This document shows, piece after piece, positions 58,285-64,000 of a stretch of 64,000 nucleotides of DNA (position 1 is its first letter; each line of letters begins with the position of its first letter). This DNA comes from SIG299 sp045531955 (lineage in GTDB: Bacteria; Bacillota; Clostridia; Lachnospirales; Lachnospiraceae), in the NCBI GenBank assembly GCA_045531955.1, contig JAZSFC010000041.1, forward strand, positions 1 through 64,000. Reading direction: 5' to 3'. The notes under the pieces are model-generated. The model ran no database searches and was not told the origin of the DNA. It saw nothing but the letters and a program-made list of their open reading frames with translations. Made by a program: the position numbers and the translations under genes.

Positions 58285-58371
58285 ATTATATACTTGCGCA
58301 AGTATAATATCAATAGGCAAACTTCACAATCTTGCGCAAGTATATTTGTGCATTTTGTATACTTGCGCAAG
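58285..58371 (-). promoter_or_regulatory. Three-operator array and leftward promoter
   Basis: CTTGCGCAAG occurs at 58293-58302, 58331-58340 and 58362-58371. On the minus strand TTGATA (58308-58313), 17 bp and TATAAT (58285-58290) flank the first, which is the full 18-bp palindrome. Upstream copies lie at 38 and 69 bp centre-to-centre. The promoter drives the gene at 57709 and probably the tRNA-ParA-ParB block. Confidence 0.85.
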
Positions 58372-58381
58372 TATTTAATTA

Positions 58382-58687
58382 TTACTTCTGGGGCTTTCTG
58401 GCGTCGTCCCTCTTCTTTATTGCTTCTGCATACTGCATAACTGGCATTTTGACTGTGTATGGTCTGTATTTCCCGCTATTGTCCAACTCATATTGAAACT
58501 GTACTGCGCCAGTTTTCAGATAATGCACCGCTGCAATGTCTGTGACGGTGTGCATTTCTACTGGACCCGCTACAATGACTGCTGCCCCGTGCGGCAAATA
58601 CATGATGTTTTCTGTATCTCCCGGCGCCATTGCTACTGCGTCGCCAATTTCCAACGGGCAAACTGCTTTAAATGCTGCTTTTACCAT
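58382..58687 (-). CDS. Small phage early protein
   Basis: A 101-residue protein, MVKAAFKAVCPLEIGDAVAM onward, with VIVAGPVEMHTVTDIAAVHY and an end rich in Lys and Arg. The pattern CPLEIGDAVAM-PG suggests a small beta barrel. It stops beside the operator array. Function unknown. Confidence 0.6.
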   Translation of the reverse strand: MVKAAFKAVCPLEIGDAVAMAPGDTENIMYLPHGAAVIVAGPVEMHTVTDIAAVHYLKTGAVQFQYELDNSGKYRPYTVKMPVMQYAEAIKKRDDARKPQK

Positions 58688-58704
58688 TTTTCTTCTTCCT
58701 CCTG

Positions 58705-58908
58705 CTATTCTGCTTTTATTCTTGCTGCTGCCCCGTTCAAGATTGCCGCTGGGAAGCCTGCGCGAACTCTCAAAAAGTTTCTTTCTGCCTGCTGCTGCGC
58801 TTTAATGCGGTTCTTTCTTCGTTCCTCTTCTTTCTTCTGCCGTTCCAGTGCCCGCATATACAGCAATTCTTTTCCGCTATAATGTTTTCTACCTTTGCCC
58901 CTTGCCAT
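58705..58908 (-). CDS. Small basic phage protein
   Basis: A 67-residue, strongly basic helical protein, MARGKGRKHYSGKELLYMRA onward, with EEERRKNRIKAQQQAERNF. Ribosome site and tight spacing support it. Function unknown. Confidence 0.55.
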   Translation of the reverse strand: MARGKGRKHYSGKELLYMRALERQKKEEERRKNRIKAQQQAERNFLRVRAGFPAAILNGAAARIKAE

Positions 58909-58922
58909 GGTCTATTCCTCCA

Positions 58923-59483
58923 TCAATGAAAGTGTTTCTGGTATCTGGCGCCCTTGCTGGCGTTCTTTCTTCTCTGGCGCTGTTTCCGGCGCTGCTGGTA
59001 CTTTGCGTCTTCTGCTGCCTGCACCTGTCTTCTGACCGCTTCATGGTCTATGTTGTCCACTTCTTCTTGCAGCACTTCCAGCACCTCAACTTCGCTTTCC
59101 TTGAAAGTAAATGTCATGCCGGGGTCATATACTCCGCTTTTCCAGTCTTTCTGGAACTTCTCAAAATCGTTTCTGTATCTGTGGGCTGCGTCCGGGTGGT
59201 ACTGTTCCGCTTGATAAAGTGCCAGCATTACTTTTTCGTCGTCCTTATCGTCCCAGTTGTACAAATGCCAGCTTTCGTGGTTGTCCCAGTTCCACTTTGA
59301 AAGATATAGGGTCAAGCCGTCAAAATAGTTGCCCTCCCTCACCATTGCTTTCATTTCGTTGCAGGTGAAGCCCTGCCCCTTTAATTCCTGCTTTATCTTT
59401 TCATACTCTCTGCCGCCCGTGTGCAGCACTGCGCGCACAATCTCTGGCAGGTATTGTGGTTGTTTATCCTCTTTTCTTGCCAT
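58923..59483 (-). CDS. Phage early protein of unknown function
   Basis: A 186-residue protein with FDGLTLYLSKWNWDNHESWH, FKESEVEVLEVLQEEVDNID and a basic tail. The ATG at 59483 has CGGAGGAAAGCAG upstream. It overlaps the zinc-finger gene upstream by about 20 bp. Confidence 0.6.
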   Translation of the reverse strand: MARKEDKQPQYLPEIVRAVLHTGGREYEKIKQELKGQGFTCNEMKAMVREGNYFDGLTLYLSKWNWDNHESWHLYNWDDKDDEKVMLALYQAEQYHPDAAHRYRNDFEKFQKDWKSGVYDPGMTFTFKESEVEVLEVLQEEVDNIDHEAVRRQVQAAEDAKYQQRRKQRQRRKNASKGARYQKHFH

Positions 59484-59715
59484 CTGCTTTCCTCCGTTCC
59501 AGTCTATCTGCAATTCTCAATATGCTTTCCATTGACCGTTTTATATTTGTGTCTGTGTCCTCCGTGATTTTCAACACGTCTGCTATGTCCCGCAGTTCCT
59601 CTGCCATTTCTTTTGCTTCCTCTGCCACAACGCCATATTTGTTCATGCAGGCGGTGCAAACCTGCTGCCCCTCCGGTATAACGTCGCCACAAATCAAGCA
59701 GCGGTCAGCGTCCAT
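59464..59715 (-). CDS. Small zinc-finger phage protein
   Basis: An 83-residue protein, MDADRCLICGDVIPEGQQVC, with a CxxC...CxxC zinc ribbon followed by a helix (VAEEAKEMAEELRDIADVLK). GGGAAGAAG precedes the ATG at 59715. It resembles the treble-clef R3H-like phage zinc proteins; no role is assigned. Confidence 0.65.
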   Translation of the reverse strand: MDADRCLICGDVIPEGQQVCTACMNKYGVVAEEAKEMAEELRDIADVLKITEDTDTNIKRSMESILRIADRLERRKADGKKRG

Positions 59716-60017
59716 CAATCTTCTTCCCAGCTTTCGTATTTCTTCACCCTGTTTGTTAAATTTCGCACCTGTTCAACAAGGTTTTGTACTTCCAGCGGTG
59801 AAAGTCCGGTGCTTTCGTATTCGTACAGCTTCTTTGCTGCTTGATTTACCGTGACTTTTGGCTTTAATACGGCTTTTTGTCCGTTCTGGCTATATTCTGT
59901 CAGCGTTGTTCGTTTTGCTCGTTTCTGGGGCTTTCTGGACTGCGCCAGCGCCCCTGCACGCTTCATTTGGCTATAATATGGCACTTGCTGCCTTAAAACA
60001 TGGTCCATTCCTGCCAT
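59715..60017 (-). CDS. Small basic phage protein with C-terminal helix
   Basis: A 100-residue protein with a basic middle (SRKPQKRAKRTTLTEYSQNG) and a C-terminal helical part (TGLSPLEVQNLVEQVRNLTN). The last phrase resembles phage early proteins with LSPEEV-L motifs. Start at 60017 by GAGGG at 7 bp. Function unknown. Confidence 0.6.
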   Translation of the reverse strand: MAGMDHVLRQQVPYYSQMKRAGALAQSRKPQKRAKRTTLTEYSQNGQKAVLKPKVTVNQAAKKLYEYESTGLSPLEVQNLVEQVRNLTNRVKKYESWEED

Positions 60018-60019
60018 GG

Positions 60020-60424
60020 TCAATCCCTCTTTCTTCCGGTTTCCTCTTCAATTCCCAGATATGCTGCTATTGCGTCCATTGCTGCGTCTGCGGTCCAGCA
60101 CACCGTCACTTCATACCCCTGCTGCTTTAGTTGGTCAATCCACCAGTCTTGCTTGTCTGTGGTGGCGTTCTTGCCCCATTTCATTTCCACATATAGACCG
60201 TGTAGCCCGTTTCGTGGCACTGGCAAGCATAAGTCCGGCACGCCTGCTTTGACGCCCTGCCGCTTTAGGTTTGCTGCTTCAAGGGTGTTTCTGCTGCCGC
60301 CATTTGGGATATGGTGCAGCAGTTCCAGTTCCGGGAAGTCCTTTGCGTAGAACGTCGCCCAGTTCATCACCCGTTCTTGTTCCGTAGCTTCGCAGCGCTT
60401 CTTGTAATATGCACTACTGCGCAC
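60020..60424 (-). CDS. VRR-NUC domain nuclease
   Basis: A 134-residue protein with a VRR-NUC domain: PNGGSRNTLEAANLKRQGVK, AGVPDLCLPVPRNG with the catalytic Asp, and GLYVEMKWGKNATTDKQ with E-x-K. The end YEVTVCWTADAAMDAIAAYL is the typical last helix. Stand-alone phage VRR-NUC proteins act on DNA structures in replication or recombination. It overlaps the HD gene by 11 bp. Confidence 0.92.
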   Translation of the reverse strand: MRSSAYYKKRCEATEQERVMNWATFYAKDFPELELLHHIPNGGSRNTLEAANLKRQGVKAGVPDLCLPVPRNGLHGLYVEMKWGKNATTDKQDWWIDQLKQQGYEVTVCWTADAAMDAIAAYLGIEEETGRKRD

Positions 60425-61061
60425 GCTCTGGCACCTCTCTTTCGTCCAAGTGGGTTGCCATCATGTCTGCAATATGCAGCATGGCTGCCAGTTCTGATTG
60501 TGTAAAAGCGTAATTCATTTCATAGCTGCCGCCCTTTGTTGCTGGGTCAAAACCGCCCATGTGCCATCTGATAGCCATTATTTCTTCGTCGGTCAACTCC
60601 ATAAAGCGCATAATCTGAATTATTGATTTTTCGCTATGTCCAACCGGGAAATGGTTTGTGTAGGTGTACTGGTCAACTTCCTGCCACTTTCCATCTATCT
60701 TCTGGCTTTTCTTCTCGGTCTTGTATGCGTCCGCTTTGCAAATATCATGCAGCAACGCTACTGCTGCCAGCGTGTCCACTGTGTATTTTGCATACTGTCT
60801 GCCGTTTCTGGTGTCTTCTTCCTGCGCCAAACGCAATAAACGGTTGAAAACATTGTTTGAATGTTCCACCAGCCCGCCTGCGTAGGCTCCGTGATATTTT
60901 GTACTTGCTGGCGCGTTGAAAAAGCCGTTTTCTTCCAACCATGCAAGCAGCTTGTCTGCACCCGCTCTGCCTATGTATGCAAAATAGTTCTTGTATTTGC
61001 TTTCTTCCTCCCGGCGCTTTAATTCTGCCGGGTCAATGCTTTTGTTTTCTTCTGCTGCCAT
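60414..61061 (-). CDS. HD-domain phosphohydrolase
   Basis: A 215-residue protein with HD-superfamily metal residues: HGAYAGGLVEHSNNVFNRLL, VALLHDICKADAY, FPVGHSEKSI, IRWHMGGFD and LHIADMMATHLDE. Such phage HD proteins (nucleotidase or RNA-hydrolase types) may act on nucleotides. The substrate is not predictable from sequence. Confidence 0.85.
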   Translation of the reverse strand: MAAEENKSIDPAELKRREEESKYKNYFAYIGRAGADKLLAWLEENGFFNAPASTKYHGAYAGGLVEHSNNVFNRLLRLAQEEDTRNGRQYAKYTVDTLAAVALLHDICKADAYKTEKKSQKIDGKWQEVDQYTYTNHFPVGHSEKSIIQIMRFMELTDEEIMAIRWHMGGFDPATKGGSYEMNYAFTQSELAAMLHIADMMATHLDEREVPERAQ

Positions 61062-61076
61062 CTTCTAACCTCCGTT

Positions 61077-61430
61077 TTATCCTTTGACCGCTTCTTTGCT
61101 GTCAAATGTATATATTGTGCCGTCCTGCTCATACAGCATGATAATTCCTTTCATTGCTGCCATTGCCATTTCTGCTTTCATGCCCTCTGATATACCGTAT
61201 CTGTCACCAATCAGAATGTATTTGCAGTGCGTCAAAATCTCCATGCCTGCTGCCATGCCGCGTCTTCTTTCCTCCGGCTTGTTGTCGTCCGTCACCTCTG
61301 TTAAGTACAAATGAACCGTGACTGGAACAAAATTATTATTCAGCGCAGCTTTCGTCAGCTGTCGCGCATATTCTTTGTTGCGTTTCGTGTCGCCCCGGTA
61401 CGGGCTGCACACATAAAGTAAATTATTCAA
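61077..61430 (-). CDS. DUF4406-like (nucleoside deoxyribosyltransferase fold) protein
   Basis: A 117-residue protein with LLYVCSPYRGDTKRNKEYAR, FVPVTVHLYLTEVTDD and YILIGDRYGISEGMKAEMAM. The fold is that of nucleoside 2-deoxyribosyltransferases. A TTG start at 61430 is proposed because AGAGGTGG lies 6 bp before it and this leaves a 13-bp gap to the upstream stop; the ATG of the long frame (61550) lies deep within the upstream gene. Confidence 0.75.
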   Translation of the reverse strand: MNNLLYVCSPYRGDTKRNKEYARQLTKAALNNNFVPVTVHLYLTEVTDDNKPEERRRGMAAGMEILTHCKYILIGDRYGISEGMKAEMAMAAMKGIIMLYEQDGTIYTFDSKEAVKG

Positions 61431-61443
61431 CTGCTGCCACCTC

Positions 61444-61731
61444 TCAATCTTCCAGCACCAGTTCTTCCCCGGTGTCTGGTGGTTCTTCTTTTCGCTTCCA
61501 CTCTTCCAAGTCCAGAAGCGTTCCGCATTTGCTGCAATAGTTAAAATCACGGGATATATAAAAATAATAGCCGTCTTCTCTGTCTTTCCTCAAATCTGCG
61601 TCATACGCGGAAAATAAATGCTTTCCGCATACCGGGCAATAATAGGCGTTTAAGTAGCCCAGCTGCGGTTTTCCGGTCAATGTTGGGTATTCGCTCTTTT
61701 TACACTTTGGCTTTCTGGCTTTTCTCTTCAC
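61444..61731 (-). CDS. Zinc-ribbon phage protein
   Basis: A 95-residue protein with CPVCGKHLF and CSKCGTLLD, a two-CxxC zinc ribbon, and basic N-terminus MKRKARKPKCKKSEYPTL. Common in early regions of Clostridia phages; function unknown. Confidence 0.7.
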   Translation of the reverse strand: MKRKARKPKCKKSEYPTLTGKPQLGYLNAYYCPVCGKHLFSAYDADLRKDREDGYYFYISRDFNYCSKCGTLLDLEEWKRKEEPPDTGEELVLED

Positions 61732-61925
61732 CCGTTGTCACCTCCCTGCGCTTCTGCTTCCCGTAGAATTTCTTTTACCTTTTCCCACGTCAAAAGTACA
61801 AACGCAGTGTCCCCCATGTCCCATTGCATGATATAGAACACAAGACCAGTGATAAACACAAGTACAAGCGTTATAGAAAGCGCCGCTAATTGCTGTATTA
61901 TCTTGCGTTTTATCCTTACTTTCAC
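61728..61925 (-). CDS. Small membrane protein
   Basis: A 65-residue protein with basic start MKVRIKRKIIQQLAALSIT, one hydrophobic helix (LVLVFITGLVFYIM) and a charged tail. It overlaps the downstream gene by 4 bp. Function unknown. Confidence 0.55.
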   Translation of the reverse strand: MKVRIKRKIIQQLAALSITLVLVFITGLVFYIMQWDMGDTAFVLLTWEKVKEILREAEAQGGDNG

Positions 61926-61928
61926 CGC

Positions 61929-62315
61929 CTACACCTCCATTGCTGCTTTTTGCAACCGCACTTGTGCCGTTTCGTATTCAATCTGCAAATCTCTTATGTT
62001 CCAATGCGTGCCACACTCACTGCACCCGTCTTCTGTGTGCGTATGTGGGCAGGCGTCGCAAAACTCCAATTCTTCCCGCAGATTATTTGCAATAATACCC
62101 AGCGTCATTGCCAGACCCCAGAACTGCTTCAAGTCAATTTCTGAAATGTCCGGCAGTTCGACTGCTGCCAGCTTTATTTCTTCGTCAGATATGTTGTACT
62201 TTGCCTTTAGTGTTTCGTACATCTGCACTGCTGTTTCTTTCTCTCCACCCACGCCACGTTCCGCAAGCGCTTTGATTTTTACCAACTTTTCAATGGCTTT
62301 TTCGCGTTTCTCCAT
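61929..62315 (-). CDS. DUF2786-like phage protein, short copy
   Basis: A 128-residue protein. The N-terminus KIKALAERGVGGEKETAVQM and YETLKAKYNISDEEI is the DUF2786-type helical domain. The C-terminus has a Cys/His cluster (CDACPHTHTEDGCSECGTHW). It directly follows a longer paralog, with the stop and start codons overlapping. Confidence 0.75.
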   Translation of the reverse strand: MEKREKAIEKLVKIKALAERGVGGEKETAVQMYETLKAKYNISDEEIKLAAVELPDISEIDLKQFWGLAMTLGIIANNLREELEFCDACPHTHTEDGCSECGTHWNIRDLQIEYETAQVRLQKAAMEV

Positions 62316-62887
62316 CAGTCTTCCACCTCCGGTTCTCCAATCAGTGCCCGTGGCGGCTTGCGCTTGTCAAGAAACATACTGTATGCCCCGGCTTTCTTCA
62401 TCATGCGTTTTTCTTCTTCCGTCCTCTCCCTTGTCGGTCCGTCGCTTTCTTTGTAGCAACGGGCGCTTTCGTCCGGGAAAAGGTCATTGCCGCACCTAAA
62501 AGCAATCAAGAACGCTTCCAACTCTCTTTTCAGTTCTTCCCGGTAGAAGTTGAAAAGCAGTGTGATTTCTGCTGCTTCAAGTTCTGTGCAGTCGCACCCG
62601 CGTTTCTTTCGGCGCTTATAATCTCCCGTGTATCTGTGATATGTGGCACTTCCGGTGACTTTGTAGAAAATCTGTGTCAGCAAGTCTTCTTCCAAGTCGT
62701 CTTTATAGCCGAACCAGTGAAGCGTCACTGCGTCTGTCATTATTTCTTCGTCTTCAATTTCGTACCGGGCTTTTAATTCCTCATACATTCGCATTGCGGT
62801 TTCCTTTTCGCCACCCACGCCGCGTTCCGCAAGTGCTTTAATCTTTTTCAGCTTTTCAGCTATCTTTTCACGTTGTATCTGGTCCAT
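62315..62887 (-). CDS. DUF2786/DUF7168-like phage protein, long copy
   Basis: A 190-residue protein with the same N-terminal phrase (KIKALAERGVGGEKETAMRM, YEELKARYEIEDEEI) plus a longer C-terminal domain including SATYHRYTGDYKRRKKRGCD and LLFNFYREELKRELEAFLIA. The ATG at 62887 is supported by GAGGT at 7 bp; an ATG at 62911 lies within the upstream gene. Function unknown; occurs widely in phage early regions. Confidence 0.75.
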   Translation of the reverse strand: MDQIQREKIAEKLKKIKALAERGVGGEKETAMRMYEELKARYEIEDEEIMTDAVTLHWFGYKDDLEEDLLTQIFYKVTGSATYHRYTGDYKRRKKRGCDCTELEAAEITLLFNFYREELKRELEAFLIAFRCGNDLFPDESARCYKESDGPTRERTEEEKRMMKKAGAYSMFLDKRKPPRALIGEPEVED

Positions 62888-62892
62888 GTTTT

Positions 62893-63294
62893 CTACCTCA
62901 TGTACTGCCACGACTGCGGCGCTCTGGAAACTCCCAGCGCTTCCAGTGGTTTAATTTCTGCATACTCTTTGACTTCTGCAATCTCCCAGCCATAAACCTT
63001 GCGTCTGCTGCCTGCTGCATAGTTGTATATTTCATGCGCTGGCACGCGGCTTTTTCTTTCTGCTTCTGCAAAATTCTTGATTTCTAATACTTCCGGGCAA
63101 ATAAATTCACCAACGACGCCCACGCCACCTGTGACATATACAATCACCCGGAACGGTTCACCGCATTGCGGCTTTGATTTTCTGATTTCCAGCACCTTTT
63201 CACCTGCTGCAATCTTCTTCCACCACTTTTCATGCAGGGAAAGAAGTACCACGGGCATTTTCTGCACCTCTGGTTCTGTCCATGTTTTCTTCAC
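62893..63294 (-). CDS. ASCH/PUA-like domain protein
   Basis: A 133-residue protein with VVLLSLHEKWWKKIAAGEKV, LEIRKSKPQCGEPFRVIVYV and GVVGEFICPEVLEI, the pattern of ASCH/PUA-like RNA- or modified-base-binding barrels. The start codon is GTG at 63294 with GGAGGT 8 bp upstream. The function in phages is uncertain. Confidence 0.7.
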   Translation of the reverse strand: MKKTWTEPEVQKMPVVLLSLHEKWWKKIAAGEKVLEIRKSKPQCGEPFRVIVYVTGGVGVVGEFICPEVLEIKNFAEAERKSRVPAHEIYNYAAGSRRKVYGWEIAEVKEYAEIKPLEALGVSRAPQSWQYMR

Positions 63295-63309
63295 TTCGCT
63301 TCACCTCCA

Positions 63310-63645
63310 CTACTCAAAGTCGCTCACCAGCTGTATTCTTTGATACAAAATGTGCTTTAGTTCTCCGGTCTGAAATTCCGGTATGCTTTCAAACGGCACC
63401 AATTCTGGCAATCTGTCTGACTTGCACCAGTCCCACATTTTGTCTGTTGCTCTGTATGTTTCCATACCGATTGAAACACTCTTGACCCGGCGCCCTGCTC
63501 TAATGCCTGCGCAGTGGAAATTTGCTGCATATCCGCGATATATCACCTGCCGTGCTGCCGTTTCTACTATCACCCGTTCACTGCCGGAAATTCGCGCCAT
63601 TAAGTCTTCCAGATACAGTGGCGCTTCTGGTTTTGGTTGTGTCAT
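63310..63645 (-). CDS. Phage early protein of unknown function
   Basis: A 111-residue protein with LMARISGSERVIVETAARQV, GIRAGRRVKSVSIGMETYRA and MWDWCKSDRLPELVPFESIP. It overlaps the gene upstream by 4 bp. No family recognised. Confidence 0.55.
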   Translation of the reverse strand: MTQPKPEAPLYLEDLMARISGSERVIVETAARQVIYRGYAANFHCAGIRAGRRVKSVSIGMETYRATDKMWDWCKSDRLPELVPFESIPEFQTGELKHILYQRIQLVSDFE

Positions 63646-64000
63646 TGCCCTGCACCTCCCATCTGTTTTCTGATACGTTCCGCAGCTTCCAGCACCGCTT
63701 CTGCGTATGTGCAGGACTGCTGCCCTTTGCTGAAATAGTCCCGGTATGCGCCAGTTGCGCCCCAGCGGTACGCTGTCAACGCTTTCTGGTAGTTTCCGTC
63801 GTACTTGTCCACAAGTTCTGCTAAAAAGTCCACACCCGTTGACACATTCTGGAACGGATTTAAAAGGTCGTATGCGCTCACGCGCTCCATGCGGTCTTCA
63901 TGCCAGCTTTCAATTACTTGCATATAACCTTTGGCGCCGCCCTCACTCTCTGCAAAGTATCTGTACCCGCTTTCAACCTCTATCAGTCCCAGTACAACTG
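63642..64000 (-). CDS. Lytic transglycosylase-like protein, 5' end outside window
   Basis: The frame stays open to the right edge, so the start is beyond it; the ATG at 63923 is internal. Upstream of that Met the frame reads LGLIEVESGYRYFAESEGG and AKGYMQVIESW, the SLT motifs E-S-G and G-MQ, and then NPFQNVSTGVDFLAELVDKY and ALTAYRWGATGA, the C-terminal part of the lysozyme-like fold. A transglycosylase in the early region, far from tail and lysis genes, is unusual; it may aid wall remodelling or entry. Confidence 0.8.
   Translation of the reverse strand, partial: VVLGLIEVESGYRYFAESEGGAKGYMQVIESWHEDRMERVSAYDLLNPFQNVSTGVDFLAELVDKYDGNYQKALTAYRWGATGAYRDYFSKGQQSCTYAEAVLEAAERIRKQMGGAGQ

Larger units (their letters stand above)
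23160..64000 (-). mobile_element. Myovirus prophage with DGR (right end outside window)
   Basis: Continuous phage gene content runs from the interrupted ATPase to the right edge. It has leftward early, regulatory, packaging, head, contractile tail, baseplate, DGR and lysis modules. Head genes are lambda-like (portal, ClpP-type protease, gpD decoration, gpE capsid), while the tail is P2/Mu-like (sheath, tube, gpU, gpX, gpD, gpV, gp25, gpJ, gpI). No phage integrase is seen, so it should be encoded beyond 64 kb. Confidence 0.92.

Noticed and set aside
23436..58371. Palindrome as SOS (LexA/DinR) box
   Set aside because: The Firmicute LexA site is of the CGAAC-N4-GTTCG type; TTGCGCAA does not fit. 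No other SOS-like site was seen at these promoters.

Overview
The window reads as chromosomal DNA of a Clostridia-class Firmicute, most likely a Lachnospiraceae gut commensal. This is an inference from protein style (a hemZ-like gene next to aspS, CotH kinase lipoprotein, PdaA-like deacetylase), Shine-Dalgarno use and the Tn916-type and P2/lambda-mosaic mobile DNA. No rRNA gene or CRISPR array was seen.

Region 1 (1-9.1 kb) is host backbone: a polysaccharide deacetylase cut by the left edge, two XRE regulators, a CotH-domain lipoprotein, galactose mutarotase, a cold-shock protein, aspartyl-tRNA synthetase, an HD-GYP protein and the 3' end of a hemZ-like gene. The hemZ-like gene stops abruptly where an integrative element begins.

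Region 2 (9.1-about 23.16 kb) is a mobilizable integrative element and its probable cargo. It holds a Tn916-type integrase, an autoregulated ribbon-helix-helix protein, an excisionase-like protein, a helix-turn-helix protein and sigma factor pair, two related structured non-coding elements, a hairpin-rich candidate oriT, MobC and a MOBP-type relaxase. After these come XRE regulators with membrane segments, a SUKH protein, several small membrane or lipoproteins, and an FtsX-like ABC permease with its ATPase. The ATPase gene is cut at its EPTGNLD motif. No matching 5' half of the hemZ-like gene lies in the window, so the right end of this element is not visible.

Region 3 (about 23.16 kb to the right edge) is a temperate myovirus prophage inserted in that ATPase gene, giving a probable nested insertion. 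Except for a short rightward block at 24.0-25.3 kb, its genes run leftward: early genes (64-58 kb), tRNA-Arg, ParA/ParB, a late regulator, two small-terminase candidates, large terminase, lambda-type head genes, a P2/Mu-type contractile tail, and a baseplate. The tail chaperone has a -1 frameshift site. After the baseplate comes a complete diversity-generating retroelement (DGR), then holin and endolysin. The DGR has a lectin-fold target protein in the tail-fibre position, a 111-bp variable repeat, a GGCA-loop cruciform, Avd, a 111-bp template repeat and a reverse transcriptase. All 18 differences between the two repeats fall on template adenines, which shows the system has been active in this lineage.

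An 18-bp perfect palindrome, TATACTTGCGCAAGTATA, sits in the spacer of four phage promoters, with extra copies upstream of three of them. It defines a phage regulon of three small paralog-like proteins, two other small genes and the early-middle operon. A ribbon-helix-helix protein encoded beside one array is a candidate repressor.
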